This document shows, one piece after another, positions 6,925-12,930 of a stretch of DNA of 19,283 bases. Numbering within the stretch: the stretch's first letter is position 1; each line of letters begins with the position of its first letter. The stretch is taken from NCBI GenBank assembly GCA_030040475.1, contig JASHTQ010000191.1:1-19283 (forward strand), in the 5' to 3' direction. This DNA is from Streptosporangiaceae bacterium (GTDB taxonomy: Bacteria > Actinomycetota > Actinomycetes > Streptosporangiales > Streptosporangiaceae). The position numbers were made by a program, and so were the translations under genes. Under the pieces are notes generated by a model. That model had not been told where the DNA came from and did no database searches. It was given only the letters and a program-made list of their open reading frames with translations.

Positions 6925-7033
6925 ACAGGCCGCGAGCTTCTACACAGGAATCTTCGAGGACTCGAGCGTCGCCATGCTCGCGATGACAAAGCTCGACATC
7001 GCCGTGCTGCAGCGCGCCTTCGCTGGAGAATAA
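6875..7033 (+). pseudogene. PhnB-like VOC protein with an internal in-frame deletion
   Basis: A 52-residue frame with a good ribosome site (GGGAGGA five bases before ATG 6875). Residues 1-31 (RVTCLWFDTQAEQAASFYTG and the IFEDSS that follows) match the N-terminus of PhnB-like VOC/glyoxalase-fold proteins. The remaining residues, AMLAMTKLDIAVLQRAFAGE, match the extreme C-terminus of the same family (typically '...MKKLDIAALQ.A..G'). The roughly 100 residues that form the core of the fold are absent, and the frame is kept across the junction near 6970. It is therefore a deletion relic, not a functional VOC domain. It starts inside the 3' end of the MFS gene. Confidence 0.75.
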
Positions 7034-7037
7034 CCAT

Positions 7038-7048
7038 CCGGTAACCGG
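7038..7048. repeat. short inverted repeat CCGGT-A-ACCGG
   Basis: Five-base arms around one base, located between the VOC relic and the membrane protein gene. It is a possible operator. In a GC-rich genome a repeat this short may be chance. Confidence 0.2.
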
Positions 7049-7083
7049 TGAACCCGCCGCCCGGCCAGCACGTACTCAGAAGT

Positions 7084-7968
7084 ATGGGGAGCATGAGGGG
7101 ATTGTCACTGCCCCGGCGGTCTGTATCTGGGACCGCCGGGGCGGCCTTGCTGGTGGCGTCCGGCGCCATCCACCTGGATCTGTACCTGACCGGCTACCGG
7201 ACGATACCGACCATCGGCTGGCTGTTCCTGCTGCAGGTGATCGCGGCGTTCGCCCTGGCAGTGGCGATAGCCGGGGTCAGCCTCTGGCCGAAGGCCCTGG
7301 TCGGCCCGGCGTTCACGCTGGCTGCCGCGGCCGGCGCGCTGTTCGGCCTGGCGACCCTCGGCGGTTACCTGCTGTCGCTTCGCGTCGGCCTGTTCGGCTT
7401 CACCGAGGTGCGCACCACGGCAGGCATCGTCGCCGGGATCATCGACGTGGCCATCTTCGCCGCGCTCGCGGTGGCCATCGGCTCCGGCCCGCTCAGCCTG
7501 GGCCCGCCGCGTTCTATCTCCGCCCGCCGCGCGATCCCGGCCATCGCGGCGGCGTCCGTCGTCGCGCTGGTCCTGCTCGCCGCCGACGTGGCCAGTCCCA
7601 AGACCCAGCCCGCCGCCGTAGCCGACGGCAAAGCGACCCTGCAGGCCAGGGACATCGGCGGCGAGATGGTGCTCACCGACGCGGCCGGCCGCACGCTGTA
7701 CTCGTTCGCCCCGGACTCGCCGACGAGGTCGACGTGCTACGGCAGTTGCGCCGCCTACTGGCCACCGGTGACCGGAGCCCCCACCGCGGGTCCCGGCATC
7801 ACCGGCAAGATCGGCACGATCAAGCGCACCGGCGGCACCACCCAGCTCACCTACGACGGCCATCCGCTCTACACCTACATCGGCGACAACGCCCCGGGCC
7901 AGGACAACGGCAACAAGATCAACCTGAACGGCGGCCTGTGGCTGGTCGTGCCCGTCTCGGCGGGATAA
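7084..7968 (+). CDS. five-helix membrane protein with secreted lipoprotein-15 (YxFxxD) domain
   Basis: About 294 residues. The N-terminal two-fifths holds five hydrophobic segments: GAALLVASGAIHLDLYL, IGWLFLLQVIAAFALAVAI, then TLAAAAGALFGLATLGGYLL, GIVAGIIDVAIFAALAVAI, and AIPAIAAASVVALVLLAA. The C-terminal part is the COG4315/PF03640 secreted repeat, with both signature Yx(F/Y)xxD units visible (YSFAPD and YTYIGD) and the conserved TCYGSCAAYWPPV between them. The C-terminal domain should face outside. Its function is unknown, and most family members are free lipoproteins rather than polytopic proteins. ATG 7084, ATG 7093 and GTG 7048 are possible starts, and none has a good Shine-Dalgarno. 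The downstream DinB-like gene begins 34 bases after the stop. Confidence 0.82.
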   Translation: MGSMRGLSLPRRSVSGTAGAALLVASGAIHLDLYLTGYRTIPTIGWLFLLQVIAAFALAVAIAGVSLWPKALVGPAFTLAAAAGALFGLATLGGYLLSLRVGLFGFTEVRTTAGIVAGIIDVAIFAALAVAIGSGPLSLGPPRSISARRAIPAIAAASVVALVLLAADVASPKTQPAAVADGKATLQARDIGGEMVLTDAAGRTLYSFAPDSPTRSTCYGSCAAYWPPVTGAPTAGPGITGKIGTIKRTGGTTQLTYDGHPLYTYIGDNAPGQDNGNKINLNGGLWLVVPVSAG

Positions 7969-7990
7969 TGGGGCCACCGTCCGCCGCCTG

Positions 7991-8005
7991 AGGAGGAGCA
8001 GCATT
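7991..8005 (+). promoter_or_regulatory. strong Shine-Dalgarno ahead of an ATT codon
   Basis: AGGAGG (7991-7996) is followed by six bases and then ATT at 8003. No ATG, GTG or TTG lies in that frame at a usable distance. The spacing is ideal for initiation at ATT, which marks it as the start of the DinB-like gene. Confidence 0.65.
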
Positions 8006-8512
8006 TCCCAGCCGTTTCCTGAGCCCACCGACCCGGCAAGCTCGCACGCCGAGGTCTTCCTCCGCTACCTCGACTACTTCCGGGCTCGCCTGGCCGACAA
8101 GATCGAGTCGCTGCCCGCCGCCGAGCTGGGCCGCACCCGCCTTCCGTCCGGCTGGTCCCCGCTTGAGCTGCTCAAGCACCTGCGCCATGTCGAGCGCCGC
8201 TGGCTCGAGTGGGGCTTCGAGGGTCAGGACCTGACCGACCCATGGGCCGACCGTACCGACGACCGCTGGTCCCTGGCCCCCGGCGACACCCCTGCCAGCC
8301 TGCTCACCGACCTCCGCGACCAGGCCGCCCGCTCCAACGCCATCATCGAGTCCCACCGCATGGACGAGGTAGGCCAGCCCGGCCCCCGCTGGGACGGCGC
8401 CGACCCCCCGACCCTGGAACGCATCCTGTTCCACCTGCTCCAGGAATACGCCCGCCACCTAGGCCACCTGGACGTAGTCACCGAGCTCGCCACCGCCCAG
8501 GCCGGGGAATTA
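8003..8512 (+). pseudogene. DinB-like (DUF664) protein with ATT start and missing stop
   Basis: About 169 residues (ISQPFPEPTDP... to ...TELATAQAGE) match DUF664/DinB-like four-helix proteins, the group that includes mycothiol-dependent enzymes. The segments FLRYLDYFRARL, GWSPLELLKHLRHVERRW and FHLLQEYARHLGHLDVV carry the expected metal-binding histidines. The first codon after an ideal AGGAGG is ATT, and the next in-frame ATG is at 8360, inside the conserved domain. Relatives usually end just after a Gly-Glu; here that position (8510) reads TTA and the frame stays open to 10183. One base change at each end (ATG to ATT, TAA to TTA) would restore a normal gene. It is either decaying, starts at a rare codon, or carries sequencing errors. 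The 34-base gap suggests cotranscription with the gene before it. Confidence 0.7.
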
Positions 8513-8560
8513 TTTTTAGCCGAACGATCAGTGGTACCTGCCCCGGCGCCCGTGTGCCTC

Positions 8561-9394
8561 TTACCCGGTCTTCTCCGCCACGCAGTGGTTCACGCACTCG
8601 CCGAGCCCCTCGATCCAGGTGCGCATGACGTTGCCCGGCTGCAGGTAGACGGGCGGCTTCCTGGCATCGCCGACGCCGCCGGGGGTGCCGGTGGCGATCA
8701 GGTCGCCGGGCCGCAGGGTGACCGCCTGGCTGGCGTAAGCGACGATTTCCGCCACGCCGAACAGCAGGTCCGAGGTCCGGGACTGCTGCATGACCACGCC
8801 GTCGACCTCGCACCTGACCTCGAGGTCCGGCGGGGTCGCGATCTCGCCCGCGGTGACCAGGTACGGTCCCACCGGCGTGCTGCGCTGGAACATCTTGCCC
8901 TGCAGGAACTGCGTGGTGCGCCGCTGCCAGTCCCGCATCGACACGTCGTTGATCACCGTGTACCCGGCGATGGCAGCCTCGGCCTCCGCCGCCGAGGCCC
9001 GGTAGACCGGGGTGCCGATGACGACGCCGAGCTCGACCTCCCAGTCGACCCGCTCGCTGACCGACGGGATCACCAGGTCGTCCCGCGGCCCGAGCAGCGT
9101 GTCGGCGAACTTGGCGAACAGCGTCGGGTACTGCGGCGCCTCCCGCCCGGTCTCCAGGATGTGCGTCCGGTAGTTCAGTCCGACGCAGATCACCTTCCCG
9201 GGGTGTGTCACAAGCGGCGCGAAGTCCGCCTCGTCGATCGGAACCGGGCGTGCCCCGGCCCGCGCAAGCTCCAGCCCCTCGGCCCCGCCCGCCAGCATCT
9301 CGCCCACGTCCCCGGCCGCCAGCGGAACCAGCACGTCCCCGTCCACCCGCGCCGCGGTCGTCCCAAACTCGGTCCGGATCGTCGCATATCGCAT
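8561..9394 (-). CDS. fumarylacetoacetate hydrolase family protein
   Basis: A 277-residue FAHD enzyme, likely Mg/Mn-dependent, acting on a 2-oxo acid or 1,3-diketone substrate in the cytosol. Visible motifs: VGLNYRTHILETG (residues 71-83); the metal-binding Glu119/Glu121 in DWEVELGVVIG; Asp150 in GYTVINDVSMRD; the QGKMFQRSTPVGP lid segment; and the family signature GDLIATGTPGGVG (230-242). The start at ATG 9394 gives the usual N-terminus MRYATIRTEFG. TAGAGT seven bases upstream would make the mRNA leaderless, consistent with the lack of a Shine-Dalgarno. The open frame extends much further upstream, but that stretch is antisense to lspA. It is convergent with the DinB-like gene. With a second FAHD domain in the operon at 10213, it could serve the same homoprotocatechuate route, as E. 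coli HpaG has two FAHD units. Confidence 0.9.
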   Translation of the reverse strand: MRYATIRTEFGTTAARVDGDVLVPLAAGDVGEMLAGGAEGLELARAGARPVPIDEADFAPLVTHPGKVICVGLNYRTHILETGREAPQYPTLFAKFADTLLGPRDDLVIPSVSERVDWEVELGVVIGTPVYRASAAEAEAAIAGYTVINDVSMRDWQRRTTQFLQGKMFQRSTPVGPYLVTAGEIATPPDLEVRCEVDGVVMQQSRTSDLLFGVAEIVAYASQAVTLRPGDLIATGTPGGVGDARKPPVYLQPGNVMRTWIEGLGECVNHCVAEKTG

Positions 9395-9401
9395 ACCGCC
9401 G

Positions 9402-9407
9402 ACTCTA
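9402..9407 (-). promoter_or_regulatory. -10 box (TAGAGT) for a probably leaderless FAHD mRNA
   Basis: On the minus strand TAGAGT is followed by seven bases and then the ATG at 9394, the spacing for transcription to begin at the start codon. A TTGACG hexamer (complement of 9428-9433) lies 20 bases upstream, longer than the usual 17-18, so the -35 is uncertain. Confidence 0.45.
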
Positions 9408-9410
9408 GCG

Positions 9411-9599
9411 CCCGGGCTCGTCGGCTTCGTCAACGTGGCCTGGGACGGCGGCGTCCACGCCTTCGTCCTGGGCACCCTCGTCGCCAGCCCCGCCCGCCAC
9501 CACGGCATCGGCACCGCCCTGATCGCCGGCCACCCTGCCGCCGGCATGACCGGTCGGCCACCGCGCCCCGCGTACCTGGCTGGCATGCTGGTCGCATGA
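9411..9599 (+). pseudogene. headless GNAT acetyltransferase relic
   Basis: A stretch without start codon translates as GLVGFVNVAWDGGVHAFVLG and then TLVASPARHHGIGTALIAG. This is the second half of a GNAT fold: the beta4 strand, then beta5 and the acetyl-CoA pyrophosphate-binding loop R-x-x-G-x-G/A, here RHHGIG. The N-terminal strands and helices are absent because the frame runs directly into the promoter of the FAHD gene. After about 9530 the similarity stops and the frame ends at TGA 9597. It is a truncated remnant, possibly the result of a rearrangement that joined the FAHD gene and lspA. Confidence 0.6.
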
Positions 9600-9691
9600 C
9601 CCGCTGCATGACCGACCGGCGCGCCGATGGCAGGACCCGCCTGCCCTCCACCTCCCGCACGACCGACAGGCAGGCTGGTGGCATGACCCGC
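9588..9691 (+). repeat. 17-base direct repeat flanking the lspA leader
   Basis: CTGGTCGCATGACCCGC (9588-9604) recurs as CTGGTGGCATGACCCGC (9675-9691), one mismatch, 87 bases apart. The second copy contains the lspA start ATG. Between them are further variants of GCATGACC and GACCGAC. This suggests a local duplication around the lspA start region. Confidence 0.45.
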
Positions 9692-10183
9692 CGGGCCGGC
9701 CTGCTGGCCGCCGGAGCAGGGCTGCTGGGCCTGGCCGCAGACGCGGCGACGAAGGCGTGGGCGCTGTCTGCGCTCCGCGACGGCCACCGCATCACCGTTC
9801 CGGGCGGCCTGCTCCGGCTGCAACTGGTCACCAACCACGGCGCCGCCTTCGGCCTCGGCGCCTCCCTCGAGCCGCTCGTCGCCGTGATCAGCGCGGCGTT
9901 GATCGTCCTGCTCGTGATCTGGGCGTGGCGCGCGACCGGAATCCTGGAGAAGACCGGCGCCGCCCTCGCCGCCGCCGGCGGGACCGGCAACCTCGCCGAC
10001 CGCGTGTTCCGCCCCCCGTCCTTCCTGCACGGCGCCGTGGTCGACTGGATCCACGTCTCGTTCTACGGCCCGACATTCAACCTGGCCGACGTCTTCCTCC
10101 GCGCCGGCGTCGTGCTCGCCGCGGCCGCATGGCTCTGGCAGCACCGGCTCGTGGCCAGGCGCGCCCATGGCGAGCCTGGTTAG
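9683..10183 (+). CDS. lspA: lipoprotein signal peptidase (signal peptidase II)
   Basis: A 166-residue aspartyl protease of the cytoplasmic membrane that cleaves signal peptides from diacylglyceryl-modified prolipoproteins. There are four hydrophobic segments (about 5-22, 64-82, 92-100, 139-153). The family motifs occur in order: DAATK (20-24), NHGAAFG (51-57), GGTGNLADR (99-107), VVDWI with catalytic Asp121, and FNLAD with catalytic Asp136. I choose ATG 9683 because it directly precedes the first hydrophobic segment. ATG 9608 in frame would add 25 polar residues. The Shine-Dalgarno is weak. The frame remains open far upstream through the antisense of the FAHD gene, which is incidental. The gene lies 29 bases before the catabolic fusion gene, not with ileS or pseudouridine-synthase genes, so this may be an additional lspA copy. 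Confidence 0.93.
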   Translation: MTRRAGLLAAGAGLLGLAADAATKAWALSALRDGHRITVPGGLLRLQLVTNHGAAFGLGASLEPLVAVISAALIVLLVIWAWRATGILEKTGAALAAAGGTGNLADRVFRPPSFLHGAVVDWIHVSFYGPTFNLADVFLRAGVVLAAAAWLWQHRLVARRAHGEPG

Positions 10184-10205
10184 GGGCGGGCCAGCCAGAT
10201 ATTCT
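10177..10205 (+). promoter_or_regulatory. possible promoter of the catabolic operon
   Basis: TATTCT (10200-10205) stands seven bases before the ATG at 10213, so the operon mRNA could be leaderless. A weak TGGTTA (10177-10182) lies 17 bases upstream. This would explain why the FAHD-RraA gene has no Shine-Dalgarno. Confidence 0.4.
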
Positions 10206-10212
10206 GCGCACC

Positions 10213-11943
10213 ATGACCGCCCTGCCTTCCAGGCCCGGCAAGATCGTCGCGGTGCACGCCAGCTACCGGAGCCGCGCGGCGGAGCGGGGCACGATGCCTG
10301 CCTGGCCGTCGTATTTCCTCAAGCCGACCTCGGCCCTGGCGGAGAGCGGCGACCCGGTCATGCGGCCGCCCGGGTGCGAGCTGCTGGCGTTCGAGGGCGA
10401 GGTGGCGCTGGTGATCGGGCGCCGCGCGCTGCGGGTCAGCCCCGCGGACGGGTGGGATCACGTGTCGTGGATCACGGCCGCGAACGACTTCGGCCTGTAC
10501 GACATGCGCTACGCGGATCGGGGCGGCAACGTGCGGTCCAAGGGGACCGACGGCTTCGCCCCGATTGGCCCGCGGCTCATCGACGCGCGTTCGGTCGACC
10601 TGGCCGCGCTGCGCCTGCGCGCCTGGGTGAACGGGGAACTTGCCCAGGACGCCTGGCCGCTGCGTGACATGCTGTTCGGCTTCGGCGACATCGTGGCCGA
10701 CCTGTCCCGCCTGCTCACGCTGGAGCCCGGCGACGTGATCCTGACCGGCACGCCGACCGGCTCGACAGTGGTGAACCCCGGCGACGTCGTGGAGGTCGAG
10801 GTCAGCGCGGGGGAGCAGTCGTCGGGTCGGCTGCGCAGCCCGGTCGTGGCGGCCGACTACGTCCTGCAGCCGCTAGGCGCCATGCCCCGCGTCACCGACA
10901 CAGAACGCGAGGCCGCCTACGGCGCGCGCGCCTGGAGCGCCCGCACCGCCGCAACACCCCACCCCACCCCGCCAGTGGTCCAGGCGACCCCACAGGTCGT
11001 CCACCCCACCCCACCGGGCGCTCCGACGGCCCCACCACCGGCGGCCCCACCACCGGCGGCCCCACCACCGGCCGGCATCGTCGACGGTCTGCGTGAGGTG
11101 TCGACCGCGACACTGGCAGCCCAGTTGCGCAACCGCGGGCTGAACAGCCTCACCCTGGACGGGCTGCGCTCCACCCGCCCGGACCTGCGGATGGCCGGGT
11201 TCGCCAGGACGGTGCGTTACCTCCCGCTGCGCGAGGACCTGTTCGCCGCCCATGGCGGCGGGATGAACGCGCAGAAGCGCGCGATCGAGCAGATCAGGCC
11301 GGGGGAGGTGCTGGTCATCGAGGCGCGCGGCGACCAGACCGCGGGCACGGTCGGCGACATCCTCGCGCTCCGTACCCAGGTCCGCGGGGCGGCCGGGATC
11401 GTCACCGACGGCGCGATCAGGGACAGCGCGGCGCTGGCCGCGCTGGAGATTCCCGCCTATCACGCGGCCGTCCATCCTGCCGTCCTGGGCCGCAGGCACG
11501 TCCCGTGGGAAACAGACGTCACGGTCGCCTGCGCGGGCGTCACGATCCAGCCCGGCGACATCCTGGTCGGCGACGCCGACGGCGTGGTCGTGCTGCCGCC
11601 GCCGCTCGCCGCCGAGGTGCTCGCCGACGCGCGCGAACAAGAACGCCAGGAGCGGTTCATCGCCGCCAAGGTCGCGGTCGGCGAGCCCATCGACGGCCTG
11701 TTCCCCCTCACCGAGCGCTGGCGGCCCGCCTACGAAGCCTGGCTCAAGCAACACGAGTCCCACGAGTCACCCACCCCGCCCCCCGGCGACCAAGCCCAAC
11801 CGCAACGATGTAAGGACGTGGCGGTTATAACCGCTACAGGCTCACATCGTTGCGATCCGTCGGACCCCGGCAACGACGTCACCGGTGCTGGTGATACAAG
11901 CGATACTGCTGAGGCGAGCCCCGAGCAGGGGACGGCGCAATGA
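10213..11943 (+). CDS. FAHD-RraA fusion protein (HpaG-like plus RraA/HMG-aldolase-like)
   Basis: A 576-residue two-domain cytosolic protein. Residues about 8-222 are an FAHD domain of the HpaG type (homoprotocatechuate-pathway decarboxylase/isomerase), with metal ligands Glu61/Glu63 in FEGEVALVIGR, Asp92 in NDFGLYD, KGTDGFAPIGP, and GDVILTGTPTGS (173-184). Residues about 245-287 are a Pro/Ala linker encoded partly by 15-base repeats. Residues about 288-512 are an RraA-family domain (GTVGDILA with Asp382; TDGAIRD with Arg403/Asp404), a family that includes HMG/CHA pyruvate aldolases. The last 60 or so residues look unconserved and cover a nested DNA dyad. The ATG at 10213 fits the family start. 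The stop overlaps the next gene's ATG (ATGA). Inference: decarboxylation and aldol cleavage steps tethered in one chain; an RraA domain with another role is possible. Confidence 0.88.
   Translation: MTALPSRPGKIVAVHASYRSRAAERGTMPAWPSYFLKPTSALAESGDPVMRPPGCELLAFEGEVALVIGRRALRVSPADGWDHVSWITAANDFGLYDMRYADRGGNVRSKGTDGFAPIGPRLIDARSVDLAALRLRAWVNGELAQDAWPLRDMLFGFGDIVADLSRLLTLEPGDVILTGTPTGSTVVNPGDVVEVEVSAGEQSSGRLRSPVVAADYVLQPLGAMPRVTDTEREAAYGARAWSARTAATPHPTPPVVQATPQVVHPTPPGAPTAPPPAAPPPAAPPPAGIVDGLREVSTATLAAQLRNRGLNSLTLDGLRSTRPDLRMAGFARTVRYLPLREDLFAAHGGGMNAQKRAIEQIRPGEVLVIEARGDQTAGTVGDILALRTQVRGAAGIVTDGAIRDSAALAALEIPAYHAAVHPAVLGRRHVPWETDVTVACAGVTIQPGDILVGDADGVVVLPPPLAAEVLADAREQERQERFIAAKVAVGEPIDGLFPLTERWRPAYEAWLKQHESHESPTPPPGDQAQPQRCKDVAVITATGSHRCDPSDPGNDVTGAGDTSDTAEASPEQGTAQ
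11028..11072 (+). repeat. three perfect 15-base tandem repeats in the linker
   Basis: GGCCCCACCACCGGC occurs three times in direct succession and encodes a PPPAA-type repeat in the inter-domain linker of the fusion protein. Copy number may vary between strains through slippage, without breaking the frame. Confidence 0.9.
11801..11854. promoter_or_regulatory. 54-bp nested dyad, operator-like
   Basis: Outer arms CGCAACGATGT (11801-11811) and ACATCGTTGCG (11844-11854) are perfect inverted copies. Exactly at their common centre is a 14-base perfect palindrome, GCGGTTATAACCGC (11821-11834). A third half-site GGCAACGACGT (11869-11879) matches the outer arm at nine of eleven positions. It lies in the 3' end of the fusion gene, about 90 bases before the aldolase start. 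It looks like a multi-site operator for a dimeric regulator controlling the downstream catabolic genes. A genome-repeated palindromic element is the alternative. Confidence 0.6.
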
Positions 11944-12887
11944 GGTACCGCTCCGATCCCGCCAGCACGATCAGGGGGTCGATCGCGCCGGTGGTCACGC
12001 CGTTCGCCGCGGACGGCGGGCTCGACCTGGACGGGCTGCGCGCGCTGATCCGCTGGCAGCTGGAGTCGGGGTCGCACGGAATCTCGCTCGGCGGGTCGAC
12101 GGGCGAGCCGAGCGCGCAGGCGGTCCAGGAGCGGATGGCGGCCATGGATGCCGCCGTGAAGGCGATCGATGACCGGGTGCCGTTCCTGCCTGGCACCGGC
12201 TCGGCCAAGCTGGACGAGACCCTCGAGCTCACCGCGCACGCGGAAGAGATCGGCGCGGATGCCGTCCTGGTGATCACCCCGTACTACGCCAGGCCCACCC
12301 AGGAGGGCCTGTTCCAGTGGTACGACACGGTCGCCAGAGCCCACCCTGACCTGCCGGTCTTCATCTACAACGTGCCCTCGCGCACGGCCGTGGACATCGC
12401 GCCGGAGACGGTCGCCAGGCTCAGGAAGAAGCGCGCCAACATCGTCGGGGTCAAGGAGACGACCAAGGACTTCGAGCACTTCTCCCGCGTCCTGCACCTG
12501 TGCGGGAGGGACACCGTGGTGTTGTCCGGCATCGAGCTGCTCTGCCTGCCGTTGCTCGCGCTCGGCGGGGCCGGATTCGTCAGCGCGGTGGCGAACATCG
12601 CGCCGTGGGCCACCGCCCGGATGTACGACAGGTGGCAGGCCGGAGATCAGGACGAGGCCAGGGACCTGCACTACGCGCTGCACCCGCTGGTCGACGTGAT
12701 CTTCACCGAGACCAATCCGGCCCCGGCCAAGTGGGTGCTGCAGCAGGCGGGCCTGCTGCACTCGGCGCACGTCAGGCCGCCGCTCGCCCCGCTCAGCGAC
12801 CCGGCCAAGCAGCGGGTCATGTCCCTGCTGCGGGAGGGGGCCGCGGTGCTCAACCCACCCGTTACCGAGCTCGCTCCGCTTAACTAG
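11940..12887 (+). CDS. dihydrodipicolinate synthase (DapA)-family aldolase/lyase
   Basis: A 315-residue class I (Schiff-base) aldolase of the DHDPS/N-acetylneuraminate lyase family with a TIM-barrel fold. Seen: GSIAPVVTPF (13-22), GGSTGEPS (51-58), ITPYYARPTQEG, the catalytic Tyr143 in YNVPSRTAVDI, and the Schiff-base Lys172 in IVGVKETTKDF. The start ATG 11940 overlaps the previous stop in ATGA, so translation is coupled. Position directly before hpaE and hpaD makes lysine biosynthesis unlikely. By context it probably performs the final pyruvate-releasing cleavage of the homoprotocatechuate route (replacing HpaI) or the hydration step. This functional placement is inference; the fold and catalytic residues are seen. 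Confidence 0.88.
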   Translation: MRYRSDPASTIRGSIAPVVTPFAADGGLDLDGLRALIRWQLESGSHGISLGGSTGEPSAQAVQERMAAMDAAVKAIDDRVPFLPGTGSAKLDETLELTAHAEEIGADAVLVITPYYARPTQEGLFQWYDTVARAHPDLPVFIYNVPSRTAVDIAPETVARLRKKRANIVGVKETTKDFEHFSRVLHLCGRDTVVLSGIELLCLPLLALGGAGFVSAVANIAPWATARMYDRWQAGDQDEARDLHYALHPLVDVIFTETNPAPAKWVLQQAGLLHSAHVRPPLAPLSDPAKQRVMSLLREGAAVLNPPVTELAPLN

Positions 12888-12910
12888 AACCACGGCCCGT
12901 TCGGAAGAAG

Positions 12911-12922
12911 AGAAAAAAGGAG
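12911..12922 (+). promoter_or_regulatory. purine-rich ribosome-binding site before hpaE
   Basis: AGAAAAAAGGAG lies eight bases before the GTG at 12931 and is part of a longer all-purine run from 12904. Such an A-rich leader is unusual in this GC-rich window and should keep the site unstructured, favouring efficient translation. Confidence 0.55.
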
Positions 12923-12930
12923 CACCGCCG

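Noticed and set aside
8502..8547. GCCGGGG ... CCCCGGC as a terminator around the AT-rich patch after the DinB-like gene
   Set aside because: The seven-base arms are separated by a 32-base loop and the T-rich stretch lies inside the loop, not after the stem.
8360..10183. A single long open frame joining DinB-like, antisense FAHD and LspA sequence
   Set aside because: The middle is antisense to a well-supported FAHD gene and resembles no protein. Its openness follows from high GC at third positions. LspA has its own start at 9683.
11028..11072. CRISPR-like repeat
   Set aside because: The 15-base units are contiguous without spacers and encode a proline-rich linker.
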